Positions 16,044-25,091 of a DNA stretch of 64,000 nt are shown piece by piece; position 1 is the first letter of the stretch, and each line of letters begins with the position of its first letter. This stretch comes from Bacteroidaceae bacterium (GTDB taxonomy: Bacteria; Bacteroidota; Bacteroidia; Bacteroidales; Bacteroidaceae). The notes under the pieces are model-generated. The model saw only the letters and a program-made list of their open reading frames with translations. It was not told where the DNA came from and did no database searches. The position numbers and the translations under genes are program-made. The stretch spans positions 24,098-88,097 of the forward strand of contig JAFTUK010000029.1 in NCBI GenBank assembly GCA_017466325.1, read 5' to 3'.

Positions 16044-17543
16044 TTATGAATTGCGGCTCGTGCGGAAACCGTCCATGTTTACGTATCTTCTGGCCATGAA
16101 GCGGGTGTAGATGTTGCGCAGCCACACCTTGTGCGTGGCAATGCCCAGCGTGCCCAAGGCTATCAGTGCCACATATCCCCACACGTCTCCCAGCACGAGT
16201 ACCAGCAACTTCTCCAGGAGTATGGGCAGGAACAGGACAACCATACTGACTATCTGCTGCATCGTATTGCCCTGCTTGCCGGTGAGTTTCTGGTTCAGGG
16301 GCAAGGTGTTGTTGTTGTAAACCGCCATCTGGAATATCATGGGATACATGACACCTGCCGTCAGGAACAGGTATCCGAGATTCATCCACAGGGAACTCCT
16401 GCCGGCAATGATGAGGGGCAGGACAATGAGGAAGGGAAATATGAGCACGGCGGTGTTGAAGTAGTACTTTGCGCGCAACAGGGCGTAGATGCTCTCCCTT
16501 CTGGCCATGAGGCCGTCTATGTAGTTGCCCTCGTAGCACATGATGGTTATGAGGGTCATCATGCCAAGGACCATGTAGTCGTACATGCACACGAAGGACG
16601 ACATGAAGGCCCCGCTATACACATCGCTGAAGTACTGTATCACGGAGAAGAACAGGATGAAGCCTATGCCCACGAAGAACTGCATGCGCACCTGGCTGTT
16701 GCGCATCCTCAACTTTATCTCCATCTTCAGGTACTCGCCCAGCGTGCCCCAGCGGTTCAGGTAGTTCATCTGCGTGGCGCTCTTCAGTTCCACCTCCTCC
16801 TTCTTGGCCACCTCGTTGTACACCATACGCATCTGCAGGGCATAGTTCGCCCAGTAGAACAGGGCAATGAGTGCAGCCGCACCTATAATATATAAAAGGT
16901 TGCCCTTGGCAAACTCGTACATCATCACGGTGCACGGCATGTCCAGAGGGTTCTTGTCGGGCACGAGCATCAGCGCCACAATGCCTCCGTGCACGGCCAG
17001 GGGCAGAAGCACCCACAGGAAACTCTTCATGCACAGGGCACGGCAGAACAGGTAGCACAACCCGTCGGCCACGCACAAAAGCCACCATCCCAGGAGCCAC
17101 AGGAGGAAACCTCCCCACCCCAGCAGCGGGAGCACGCAGATGGCTCCGAAGGGCACGAGCATGAAGCCCCAGAAGAGATTGCCCGAACTGAATGCCGTGC
17201 GGAGCAGGTAGATATTCATCAGGAACGACCTTCGCACTGGCAGGATGCTATACTGGCGAACCTGCTGGGCGGGTGTCTCCTGCAACCCGAAGCGTGTCCA
17301 GAAGTCCACCAGCAAGAGCCAGGGCAGGAACCCGTCCATCACGTGGAAGGCCGCCACACCGGGATACATGCCGCTGAATCCCATGGGGAGCATCGCTCCC
17401 ATAAGAAGCAGTATGGCGGCATAGTAGAGGACCATGAACCACATCAGTATCTTCATGAAGCGGTTCTTCTCCAACATGGGGTGACGCTTGTCCTTCAGTT
17501 CCTGCTGCTCTACAAGCAGACGGTACAAACGGTACTTGTTCAT
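16044..17543 (-). CDS. DUF5687-family ABC transporter membrane protein
   Basis: A 499-residue polytopic protein with about eleven hydrophobic segments spread along its length and a basic N-terminus (MNKYRLYRLLVEQQELKDKRHP). It resembles DUF5687, a Bacteroidetes family found next to ABC ATPases, and is presumably the permease partner of the ATPase encoded 34 bases downstream. The transported substrate is not known. It is the first gene of the DUF5687-ABC-Fur operon; sppA lies 60 bases upstream behind a repeat. Confidence 0.82.
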   Translation of the reverse strand: MNKYRLYRLLVEQQELKDKRHPMLEKNRFMKILMWFMVLYYAAILLLMGAMLPMGFSGMYPGVAAFHVMDGFLPWLLLVDFWTRFGLQETPAQQVRQYSILPVRRSFLMNIYLLRTAFSSGNLFWGFMLVPFGAICVLPLLGWGGFLLWLLGWWLLCVADGLCYLFCRALCMKSFLWVLLPLAVHGGIVALMLVPDKNPLDMPCTVMMYEFAKGNLLYIIGAAALIALFYWANYALQMRMVYNEVAKKEEVELKSATQMNYLNRWGTLGEYLKMEIKLRMRNSQVRMQFFVGIGFILFFSVIQYFSDVYSGAFMSSFVCMYDYMVLGMMTLITIMCYEGNYIDGLMARRESIYALLRAKYYFNTAVLIFPFLIVLPLIIAGRSSLWMNLGYLFLTAGVMYPMIFQMAVYNNNTLPLNQKLTGKQGNTMQQIVSMVVLFLPILLEKLLVLVLGDVWGYVALIALGTLGIATHKVWLRNIYTRFMARRYVNMDGFRTSRNS

Positions 17544-17552
17544 CGCTATTCA

Positions 17553-17592
17553 AATGACCCTTAGGACTTTAGAGACCTTAAGGACCTTAGGG
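17553..17592. repeat. Degenerate tandem words between sppA and the DUF5687 gene
   Basis: Four imperfect copies of a 9-10-base word (acccttagg / actttagag / accttaagg / accttaggg). It is the same kind of sequence as at 3529 and 19884. Confidence 0.7.
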
Positions 17593-17603
17593 CTGTTTAT
17601 TGT

Positions 17604-19379
17604 TTACTGGATGTTCATCTCAAACGGCATGCGTGCCTGGATGCGGTCGGCATCCTTCACGTTGCGCACCAGGGAGTAGACGGCATAGCCCTCGCCCAGC
17701 AGTTCGCGCAACTCGCTGTCCAGGTATCCGCCCTTTGTCTGGTTCAGCAACTGTTCGAAGGGATTGTCGGCACCGGGATAGGGCACGGCACGGAACTTCT
17801 CCACCTTGGCCAGTTCTGCGGCATGTGCCACGGCATCGTCCAGGTTGCCCAACTCGTCCACAAGGCCGATGTTCAGGCCCTGCTCGCCTGTCCACACGCG
17901 ACCCTCGGCAATCAACTTCACGCTGTCCTGAGCCATGCCGCGGCCGTCGGCCACACGCTTGGTGAAGAGGTCATAACCGCGGTTTATCATCTTCTGCATC
18001 TGGGCGCTCTCGGCCTCGTTGAAGGGGCGTGCCATGGTGCCTATATCGGACATCTCGTTGGTCTTCACCACGTCAAACTTCAGGCCTATCTTCTCGGTCA
18101 TCAGTTCGCTCACGTCTGGAATCATGCCGAAGATGCCAATGGAACCGGTCAGTGTGGTAGGCTCGGCAAAGATGCGGTTGGCGGCACAACTGATGTAGTA
18201 TCCGCCACTGGCTGCCATGCCGCCCATGCTCACCACCACGGGTTTCTTCTCCTTCAGCAGGCACACCTCGCGCCATATCTGCTCGCTGGCAAAGGCACTG
18301 CCGCCGGGACTGTTCACGCGTATTACCACGGCCTTCACATCGTCGTCCTCGCGCAGGTCCTGAAGGTCCTTTATCATCTTCTCGCCCACTATCTGGTGCT
18401 CCTGGCTCATGCCGAGGCCCGTGCCCTGGCTCTGCACAATCTCGCCATAGGCATAGTAGACGGCCACCTGCTCGTCCACCTTCTCGTCCAGTGTCTCGCT
18501 CTTTGCCACATCGGCCACGGAGGCGAATACCAAGTCGTCGTCCTCGTCCTCAAGGCCACTCTTCTCGCGCAGGATGGCCTTCACCTCGTCCATGTAGCAG
18601 AGTTTGTCTACCAGACCTCCGTTCAGGGCCACGGAAGCCTCTGAAATCATTGTCAGCGAATCGGCCAGGGAGTTCAGTTTGCCCACCTCCATGTTACGGC
18701 TCTCGGCCACGTCCTTCAGCATGTTTGTCCAGATGCTGAAGAGGTAGGAGGTAACCTGCTCGCGGTTGGCAGGAGACATCTCGGTGCAGATGAAAGGCTC
18801 CACGGCACTCTTGTATGTACCCACCTTGAAGACCTGCATCTTCACGCCAATCTTCTCCATCACGTCCTTGTAGAACATGATCTGCGAAGCCATGCCGCCG
18901 AAGTCCACGTTGCCCTCGGGGTTAAGCAGTACGGAGTCGGCCACGGAGGACAGATAGTAGGCCGTCTTGCCATAGGAGTCGCCATAGGCAACCACCCACT
19001 TGCCGCTCTCCTTGAACTCCACAAGAGCCTGGCGCAATTCCTGTGCCATACCGGGGTTGGCGCCCATGGCACCGCCCTCCAGATATACGCCGATGATGTT
19101 CTCGTTCTTGGCGGCCTTGTCCAGTGCCAGCAGGGCATCCTCCAGGGACAGAGCCTTGTTTTCTTCGCCCATGAGAGCGGCGAAGGGATTGGATTCGCTG
19201 CGCTCTGCCAAGGTGCCGGAAAGACCTATGCGCAGGATGCTCTTTTCCTTGATGGGAGCGCTCATGCCCTCCGTTGCCATCATTCCGGCCAGCGAGATGA
19301 TGCTGATGATGGTGAACAGCGTCATGGTCAGGAATATACCCACCACGGTTGCCATTGTGTACTTGATGAAACTTTTCAT
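17604..19379 (-). CDS. sppA: Signal peptide peptidase SppA, 67-kDa type
   Basis: 591 residues from 19379 (MKSFIKYTMATVVGIF), which places the single N-terminal membrane anchor at about 7-33. Two tandem S49 domains are present. The lysine of the dyad is in FKVGTYKSAVEPF in the first half and the nucleophilic serine in MGGMAASGGYYIS in the second half, both as in E. coli SppA. It degrades cleaved signal peptides and small membrane remnants in the inner membrane. An earlier in-frame start 18 codons upstream would lengthen the cytoplasmic end without support. A TAATTTTG -7-like box is seen at 19438-19445. Confidence 0.93.
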   Translation of the reverse strand: MKSFIKYTMATVVGIFLTMTLFTIISIISLAGMMATEGMSAPIKEKSILRIGLSGTLAERSESNPFAALMGEENKALSLEDALLALDKAAKNENIIGVYLEGGAMGANPGMAQELRQALVEFKESGKWVVAYGDSYGKTAYYLSSVADSVLLNPEGNVDFGGMASQIMFYKDVMEKIGVKMQVFKVGTYKSAVEPFICTEMSPANREQVTSYLFSIWTNMLKDVAESRNMEVGKLNSLADSLTMISEASVALNGGLVDKLCYMDEVKAILREKSGLEDEDDDLVFASVADVAKSETLDEKVDEQVAVYYAYGEIVQSQGTGLGMSQEHQIVGEKMIKDLQDLREDDDVKAVVIRVNSPGGSAFASEQIWREVCLLKEKKPVVVSMGGMAASGGYYISCAANRIFAEPTTLTGSIGIFGMIPDVSELMTEKIGLKFDVVKTNEMSDIGTMARPFNEAESAQMQKMINRGYDLFTKRVADGRGMAQDSVKLIAEGRVWTGEQGLNIGLVDELGNLDDAVAHAAELAKVEKFRAVPYPGADNPFEQLLNQTKGGYLDSELRELLGEGYAVYSLVRNVKDADRIQARMPFEMNIQ

Positions 19380-20602
19380 AGTGTATTGATGTTTTGTTTG
19401 TTTTCCTTTCCTGTGCATTAGACGCACATTCAACGCACAAAATTACATCTTTTTGGCGAAATTCAGCACACTTGCAAGCAAAAATATCATTCCACCGCAT
19501 CATTTTGTCATTTGTCAAGCCAGGCAAGAGAGAGTCGCTCACCAGCCCTCTCCCGTGGGGGCGTTCCGTTTTGGAACATCCTGCACAGAGGCGGGACTCA
19601 CGCCCAGGCCTACGGACGATATGCCTTGCAAATAGGTCATCTCCCCCTACCGTTGTACGACCTGTTTCGTTTGTAATCCTAAAGTTCCGCTCATTCTTCA
19701 GGAAAAAGCACCAGTTCGCTCTACGAATCCTCCCCCTGTGCGCCAAGTGGATTTTGGGGGAGACAAGCATTTGTATCAGCAAGTCAAAGAACGCTATTCT
19801 GAGGAGGGGGCCCTGTTTTAGGGCGTCATCTGCTATCCCTCCGAATACGATGCAAAGATACAACATCTATTTTGCACAAAGTGACTTAGAGTGACTTAGA
19901 GCGACTTAGAGCGAAATAATCTATGAGCGGTCAACCTTTCCAGTGAAAGTAGTCAACTTTACTCAGACGAGAGAGTCAACCTTTTCAGGAAAAGACACAC
20001 CGTTAACAGATTAACAGTTTAACAGTTAGAAATTATGCTACCACCCCCTCACGGACGGAATACATGGTAAAATATAATTTATATTATATATATATAATAT
20101 AAAATTTTTTCTCAACATCAGTAGCACAGGACATTTTATAACTGTTAAACTGTTAATCTGTTAATGGCAAGAATATTGATGTAAAGATAATTCGATCTCA
20201 ACTAATATTTGACAAGAAGCGGGCAGCGGTTAGCAAATTTTACACCAACGCTCACATTCGCCCGATACAATGCACCCAACCTATATTGCTATTCCATTGT
20301 TACACAGCGCCTTATGTTGCATTTTCATACACCTTCTGTATGCAAATTTGGTTTCATAGGGGACTTCTTTACGTACCGTTGCACTATCAGCAAGGAACTG
20401 ACATATTGTCAGGTCTTCAGCAACACATGTTCAGGGCATAGTCCACACGAGGAATAAGCCTGGATAAAACGAGGATTTCCGCCCTGTACTGACACAGAAC
20501 ATGTGTAAAGAATTTTCACCAAACGGTTAGTCATAGCCACTATACCCCCACCCCACCCCTTTTGCATTGAATTTTGCAAGAAAAAACGAGGAAAATGAGC
20601 AC
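19380..20602. other. 1.2-kb gene-free region between sppA and rmlB
   Basis: No reading frame here looks like a gene. From left to right it holds a TAATTTTG promoter-like box for sppA (19438-19445); a GC-rich stretch (about 19530-19830); three copies of a gtgacttaga-type word (19884-19915); three copies of an AGTCAACCTTTTC-like motif (about 19927-19990); a perfect 26-bp inverted repeat around an AT-only palindrome (20003-20164); and a pair of inverted ACACATGTTC / GAACATGTGT arms (about 20425-20506). It may contain an untranslated RNA or a chromosome-maintenance site. I could not assign either. Confidence 0.6.
20003..20164. repeat. Perfect 26-bp inverted repeat flanking an AT-rich palindrome
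   Basis: Arms 20003-20028 and 20139-20164 are exact reverse complements. Each arm is itself three copies of a TTAACAG-like word. The 110 bases between them include a 24-bp perfect A/T palindrome at 20079-20102, nearly centred between the arms. Confidence 0.85.
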
Positions 20603-20640
20603 AAAAAAAACACCCACAGGGGCATACCTATGAGTGTTTT
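20603..20640 (-). terminator. Rho-independent terminator of the rml operon
   Basis: On the minus strand a 12-bp stem (AACACTCATAGG / CCTGTGGGTGTT, two G-T pairs) is followed by eight T. It lies about 55 bases after the rmlB stop. Confidence 0.8.
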
Positions 20641-20695
20641 GATGGGGTAAACGCTAATGACCGATTTGGGTTAAAAACCGGGTAACGGACAGGCA

Positions 20696-21832
20696 CTATC
20701 GTCCTGCATACATGCTTTCGTAGTACTTCTCGTACTCGCCGGAGGTGATGTTGTCCATCCATTCCTGGTTGTCGAGATACCATCTTACCGTCTTTTCTAT
20801 GCCCTTCTCGAACTGAAGGCTGGGTTCCCAACCGAGTTCCTTCTGGAGTTTGGTTGAATCGATGGCATAGCGGAGGTCGTGGCCGGCACGGTCGGTGACA
20901 TAGGTAATCAGTTCGAGCGACGAACCCTCGGGATTGCCCAGCAGACGGTCCACGGTCTTTATCATCACCTTGATCAGGTCTATGTTCTTCCACTCGTTGA
21001 AGCCGCCGATGTTGTATGTCTCTGCCGTCTTGCCCTCATGGAAAATAAGGTCTATGGCACGTGCGTGGTCCTCCACATAGAGCCAGTCGCGCACGTTCTC
21101 GCCCTTGCCGTAGACGGGAAGGGGACGGCGATGGCGGATGTTGTTGATGAACAGGGGGATCAGTTTCTCGGGGAACTGGTAGGGGCCGTAGTTGTTGGAG
21201 CAGTTGGTGACAATGGTGGGCATGCCGTAGGTGTCGTGATAGGCACGCACGAAATGGTCGCTGCTTGCCTTGGCGGCAGAATAGGGCGAATGGGGGTTGT
21301 ACTTGGTGGTTTCGTAGAAGAAATCCGTGCCGTAGGCCAGGTGGTGCTCCGAAGACGAGGCGGTGGTGGTGAACGGCGGTTCAATGCCCTCGGGATGGGT
21401 GAGTTCCAGTGCGCCGTACACCTCGTCGGTGGAGATGTGGTAGAAGCGCTTTCCTTCGTACCGCTCGGGCAGTGACTCCCAGTAGAGTTTGGCCGCCTGG
21501 AGGAGGCTCAGCGTGCCCATCACGTTGGTGCGGGCAAAGGTGAAGGGGTCCTTAATGCTACGGTCAACGTGGCTCTCGGCGGCCAGGTGTATGATGCCGT
21601 CCACCTTCTCCTCCTGCATGAGGGCATAGAAGGCCTCGAAGTCGCAGATGTCCATGCGCACGAACTTGTAGTTGGGGCGGTCCTCCACGTCCTTCAGGTT
21701 TGCCAGATTGCCGGCATAGGTAAGTTTGTCAAGATTGATGATATTGTAGTCGGGGTACTTGTTCACGAACAGGCGTACCACATGGCTGCCTATGAATCCG
21801 GCTCCACCGGTGATGACTATGCTTCTCTTCAT
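20696..21832 (-). CDS. rmlB: dTDP-glucose 4,6-dehydratase
   Basis: 378 residues from 21832 (MKRSIVITGGAGFIGSHVV). The Rossmann motif GGAGFIGS (8-15), the dehydratase STDEVYG motif and the YSAAKASSDH catalytic Tyr/Lys pair are all present. It converts dTDP-glucose to dTDP-4-keto-6-deoxyglucose in dTDP-rhamnose synthesis. It follows rmlC by 13 bases in a bcp-rmlC-rmlB unit and is terminated by the hairpin at 20603-20640. A reading from further upstream runs into rmlC and is rejected. No rmlD is seen in the window. Confidence 0.95.
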   Translation of the reverse strand: MKRSIVITGGAGFIGSHVVRLFVNKYPDYNIINLDKLTYAGNLANLKDVEDRPNYKFVRMDICDFEAFYALMQEEKVDGIIHLAAESHVDRSIKDPFTFARTNVMGTLSLLQAAKLYWESLPERYEGKRFYHISTDEVYGALELTHPEGIEPPFTTTASSSEHHLAYGTDFFYETTKYNPHSPYSAAKASSDHFVRAYHDTYGMPTIVTNCSNNYGPYQFPEKLIPLFINNIRHRRPLPVYGKGENVRDWLYVEDHARAIDLIFHEGKTAETYNIGGFNEWKNIDLIKVMIKTVDRLLGNPEGSSLELITYVTDRAGHDLRYAIDSTKLQKELGWEPSLQFEKGIEKTVRWYLDNQEWMDNITSGEYEKYYESMYAGR

Positions 21833-21845
21833 TTTCGCCTCTGCG

Positions 21846-22412
21846 TTATTGGTTATGTGGATAGGTGAAGGGGCTCTTGAAATCCACGAGCATGCCATGG
21901 CGCGTGTCCTTCTCTGACAGGATGGCCTTGTCCGTGGGTATGCGCCAGTCAATGCCCAGACTTCCGTCCAGGATGCTGATGCCGTCGTCTGCCTCGGGAT
22001 GGTAGAACTCGTCGCACTTGTACTGGAAGACGGCCGTTTCGCTCAGCACGGCAAAACCGTGGGCGAAGCCCTTGGAAATGAAGAACTGGCGGTGGTTCTC
22101 GGCGGAGAGTTCCACGGCAACGTGCTGCCCGTAGGTGGGCGACCCGAGGCGTATGTCCACGGCCACGTCGAGCACCCGGCCGCTGACACAACGCACCAGC
22201 TTCGTCTGCGTGTAGGGCGGGCGCTGGAAGTGGAGGCCGCGCATCACGCCATAGGTGCTCATGCTTTCGTTGTCCTGCACGAAACGGACGGGTCCCACCT
22301 TCTCTTCAAACTCGCGCTGGGAGAAGGATTCAAAGAAGTATCCTCGTACGTCCTTGAAGATACGGGGCTCCAATATGAGCAGACCCTCGATGCCTGTCTC
22401 AATTACGTTCAT
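21846..22412 (-). CDS. rmlC: dTDP-4-dehydrorhamnose 3,5-epimerase
   Basis: A 188-residue cupin epimerase of normal family length. Recognisable segments include GYFFESFSQREF, the catalytic histidine in MRGLHFQRPPYTQTKLVRC, and FISKGFAHGFAVLSE with a conserved histidine. It epimerises C3 and C5 of the 4-keto-6-deoxy sugar in the rhamnose pathway. Its start overlaps the end of bcp by 14 bases, and rmlB follows 13 bases after its stop, so the three should be one transcript. Confidence 0.95.
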   Translation of the reverse strand: MNVIETGIEGLLILEPRIFKDVRGYFFESFSQREFEEKVGPVRFVQDNESMSTYGVMRGLHFQRPPYTQTKLVRCVSGRVLDVAVDIRLGSPTYGQHVAVELSAENHRQFFISKGFAHGFAVLSETAVFQYKCDEFYHPEADDGISILDGSLGIDWRIPTDKAILSEKDTRHGMLVDFKSPFTYPHNQ

Positions 22413-22866
22413 TTATATAAGAAAGTATCTGTTCGGCGTGAATCTTGGTCTTTATCTCCTTTGGCGTGAAAATCTTCTCTATCACTCCGTCCTCGTTTAC
22501 CAGATAGGTGGTGCGCAGGGTACCAATGGTGCGTCGTCCGCATGCCACCTTCTCGCCCCAGCATCCGAGCAGTTGGAGAAGCGTGGTGTCCGTGTCGGCA
22601 ATCAGGGGGAATTCCAGCCCCTGTGCCTCGGCAAACTTCTTCTGCAACCCCTCCCTGTCCTTGCTCACGCCGATGATGCTGTAGCCAGCCGCCTCCAATT
22701 CGGCCTTGTGTGCCTGCAGGGAGCAAGCCTCAGCGGTGCAGCCGCTGGTGTTGGCCTTGGGGTAAGAGTAGAGCACTATCTTGCGCCCCTTGTAGTCGCT
22801 GGCCTTTATCTCGTTGCCGTCCTGGTCCTTGCCCAGGACTTCGGGTATTCTGTCTCCTACGTTCAT
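22399..22866 (-). CDS. bcp: Thioredoxin-dependent thiol peroxidase (Bcp/PrxQ)
   Basis: A 155-residue atypical 2-Cys peroxiredoxin. The peroxidatic cysteine lies in the motif YPKANTSGCTAEACSLQ (near residue 43), with the resolving cysteine five residues later, as in the Bcp/PrxQ group. It reduces hydroperoxides with electrons from thioredoxin, in the cytosol. It overlaps rmlC by 14 bases, an odd pairing with sugar biosynthesis that probably reflects operon history and not shared function. Confidence 0.93.
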   Translation of the reverse strand: MNVGDRIPEVLGKDQDGNEIKASDYKGRKIVLYSYPKANTSGCTAEACSLQAHKAELEAAGYSIIGVSKDREGLQKKFAEAQGLEFPLIADTDTTLLQLLGCWGEKVACGRRTIGTLRTTYLVNEDGVIEKIFTPKEIKTKIHAEQILSYINERN

Positions 22867-22967
22867 GTGCGTCTTGTTGTCAAAAAAAGTCCCCGAACCG
22901 TCGGCAATGGCGGAGTCGGGGACGGTATAATGCTTAATTCTGATTTCTTGCGCTCGATGGGGGTGAA

Positions 22968-24155
22968 TTACTTCAGCACGCCCATTTCCTTACCGATCTT
23001 GGTGAAGGCAGCGATACACTTGTCCAGATGCTCACGCTCGTGGCCGGCAGAAACCTGCACGCGGATACGTGCCTGGCCCTTGGGAACTACGGGATAGTAG
23101 AAGCCCGTCACGTAGATACCCTCGTCCTGCAGACGTGCGGCGAAGTCCTGGCTCAACTTGGCATCGTAGAGCATAACGGCGCAGATGGCGCTCTGTGTGG
23201 GCTTGATGTCGAAGCCGGCTGCTATCATCTTGTCGCGGAAGTAGTTTACGTTCTCCACCAACTTGTCGTGGATGGCGTTGCTCTCCTTGAGCATGCGGAA
23301 CATCTCTATGCCTGCGCCCACGAGAGAGGGAGCCAGAGAGTTGGAGAAGAGGTAGGGACGGCTGCGCTGGCGCAACAGGTCGATAATCTCCTTCTTGCCG
23401 GTGGTGAAGCCACCCATGGCACCGCCGAAACTCTTGCCCAGTGTGCCGGTGTAGATGTCCACACGGTCGTAGGTGTTGAAGAACTCGCTCACGCCATGAC
23501 CGGTAGCGCCAACCACACCTGCAGAGTGGCTCTCGTCCACCATCACCAGTGCATCGTACTTCTCTGCCAGGTCACAGATCTTGTCCATGGGAGCCACGTT
23601 GCCGTCCATAGAGAACACACCGTCGGTAACGATGATGCGGAAACGCTGGGCCTGAGCCTCCTGAAGGCACTTCTCCAGTTCCTCCATGTTGGCATTGGCA
23701 TAGCGGTAGCGCTTTGCCTTGCACAGACGCACGCCGTCGATGATGGAAGCGTGGTTCAGGGCATCGGAGATGATGGCGTCCTCGTCGGTCAGCAGAGGTT
23801 CGAACACACCGCCGTTAGCATCAAAGCAAGCGGCATACAGGATGGTGTCCTCGGTCTTGAAGTATTCGCTGATTTCAGCCTCCAGAACCTTGTGGATGTC
23901 GGCAGTACCGCAGATGAAGCGCACGCTGGACATACCGAAGCCGCGGCTGTCCAGAGCCTTCTTGGCAGCCTCGATGAGGCGGGGATGGTTGGAGAGGCCC
24001 AGATAGTTGTTGGCACAGAAGTTCAGCACTTCCTTGCCAGCCACCTGGATTTCAGCCTGCTGGGGGCTCTCTATCAAACGCTCGTTCTTGTAAAGTCCTG
24101 CTTCCTTGATCTCTGCCAAAGTCTGGCAAAGATGTTCTTTCATTTTTCCGTACAT
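22968..24155 (-). CDS. kbl: Glycine C-acetyltransferase (2-amino-3-ketobutyrate CoA ligase)
   Basis: A 395-residue PLP enzyme of the alpha-oxoamine synthase family, of normal length. Motifs: NFCANNYLGLSNHP near the N-terminus, DALNHASIIDGVRLC, VDESHSAGVVGATGHG with the PLP-contacting Asp/His, and the PLP lysine in YTGTLGKSFGGAMGG (near 245). It cleaves 2-amino-3-ketobutyrate with CoA to glycine and acetyl-CoA, the second step of threonine degradation. No tdh is in view. Serine palmitoyltransferase is a relative, but the NYLG and TLGKSFGG motifs favour kbl. Confidence 0.92.
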   Translation of the reverse strand: MYGKMKEHLCQTLAEIKEAGLYKNERLIESPQQAEIQVAGKEVLNFCANNYLGLSNHPRLIEAAKKALDSRGFGMSSVRFICGTADIHKVLEAEISEYFKTEDTILYAACFDANGGVFEPLLTDEDAIISDALNHASIIDGVRLCKAKRYRYANANMEELEKCLQEAQAQRFRIIVTDGVFSMDGNVAPMDKICDLAEKYDALVMVDESHSAGVVGATGHGVSEFFNTYDRVDIYTGTLGKSFGGAMGGFTTGKKEIIDLLRQRSRPYLFSNSLAPSLVGAGIEMFRMLKESNAIHDKLVENVNYFRDKMIAAGFDIKPTQSAICAVMLYDAKLSQDFAARLQDEGIYVTGFYYPVVPKGQARIRVQVSAGHEREHLDKCIAAFTKIGKEMGVLK

Positions 24156-24489
24156 AGTCAGTTTAGATTTAGAAGTTTTGGTTATTACGACCCAAAGTTA
24201 CGCTTTTTTGTCCAAACGGCAAAACCAAAACACGCTTTATTTCCACAAATGTACGCTCATCATGTATACAAAAGACAAGAACCGGGACTTTTTAGCAAAA
24301 AAAAACTAATAAGCACGCACAAGTGTTTACGTATGCAAAAACAAATTTGGGGGATAACGCAATATGATATACTTTTGAACAGCAAAACAGAGGTTGTGAC
24401 CACACAAGGCACCTCTGCCGGCGAGAGACACATCATATATATAATATAAAGGACAATCATATCAGAAACACACAAAACAAATACACATT
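24156..24489. other. Divergent regulatory gap kbl / PepSY-like gene
   Basis: A gap of 334 bases without a gene. It contains the TAACTTTG -7 box of kbl on the minus strand (24200-24193) and a long A/T-rich stretch before the plus-strand gene at 24490. No clear TAnnTTTG box is seen for the plus-strand gene. Confidence 0.5.
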
Positions 24490-24939
24490 ATGAAAAAGTC
24501 ATCATTACTTTGCGCCCTGGTTGCAATCCTGGCAACCCTCACATTCCAGACAATTCAGGCACAGAACTACAAAGGCATACCCCAGAACGCCAAGGAATAC
24601 ATTGCAAAGCACTTCAAGGGGTTCAACATCAGCCACTACGAGATGGACAAGGACATCCTCGACGTTGAGCACAAGGTTTACGTAAGCGACAACAGGACAA
24701 CCTACAAACTGGACTTCGACAAGAGAGGCAATGTGACAGACATCGAGTCGACAGACGACAAGACCCCCCTGCCCAACTCCATCCTCCCCGTGAAGATAAC
24801 ACAGCACGTGAAGGGCAAGTTCCCCCATGCCAAGATTATCGAATGGAAGAAGAAGAAGAACACCCAGGTAGTGGAACTGACCAACGACATGGAACTCGTC
24901 TTTGACGGCAAGGGCAACTTCCTCCGCATAGACGACTAA
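24490..24939 (+). CDS. Secreted PepSY-like protein (DUF2874 type)
   Basis: A 149-residue secreted protein with a signal peptide (residues 1-24, ending IQAQ). The mature part holds two PepSY-like repeats: IPQNAKEYIAKHFKGFNISHYEMDKD with VSDNRTTYKLDFDKRGNVTDIES, then ILPVKITQHVKGKFPHAKIIEW with NDMELVFDGKGNFLRID. It belongs to the Bacteroidetes PepSY-like/DUF2874 group of periplasmic proteins, whose role is not established. It is monocistronic and has a strong terminator. Confidence 0.82.
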   Translation: MKKSSLLCALVAILATLTFQTIQAQNYKGIPQNAKEYIAKHFKGFNISHYEMDKDILDVEHKVYVSDNRTTYKLDFDKRGNVTDIESTDDKTPLPNSILPVKITQHVKGKFPHAKIIEWKKKKNTQVVELTNDMELVFDGKGNFLRIDD

Positions 24940-24978
24940 GCCCCTCCCGCAGAAATAACTCTTAATCATAATAATGGC

Positions 24979-25026
24979 AAATACCGCCAGGAGCGCCCAA
25001 AAGGGACTCCGGCGGTATTTTTTTTT
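24979..25026 (+). terminator. Terminator of the PepSY-like gene
   Basis: The stem AAATACCGCC AGGAG / CTCC GGCGGTATTT is followed by a run of T and then eight G. It lies 40 bases after the stop. Confidence 0.85.
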
Positions 25027-25091
25027 GGGGGGGGCGGAGTACTCGGAATAGTCGGAATACTCGGAGTACTCAGATTACTAAGATTACTCCA
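25027..25091. repeat. G8 tract and degenerate tandem words (TCGGAATAC type)
   Basis: Eight G directly after the terminator T run, then about six imperfect copies of a 9-base word (tcggaatag, tcggaatac, tcggagtac, tcagattac, taagattac). Similar words occur at 42832 and 48920. Confidence 0.75.

Noticed and set aside
19394-19894. 166-codon plus-strand frame and its minus-strand counterpart next to sppA
   Set aside because: Arg/Pro/Ser-rich with no signal, domain or promoter. It overlaps the sppA promoter region, so I treat it as noncoding.
20209-20457. 82-codon frame in the gene-free region
   Set aside because: No start context, odd composition (many Tyr, Cys and Phe) and no recognisable feature. 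It crosses one arm of an inverted repeat.
23028-24449. Plus-strand frame opposite kbl (473 codons)
   Set aside because: A shadow of kbl, which has intact PLP motifs. The frame runs through the kbl promoter region.
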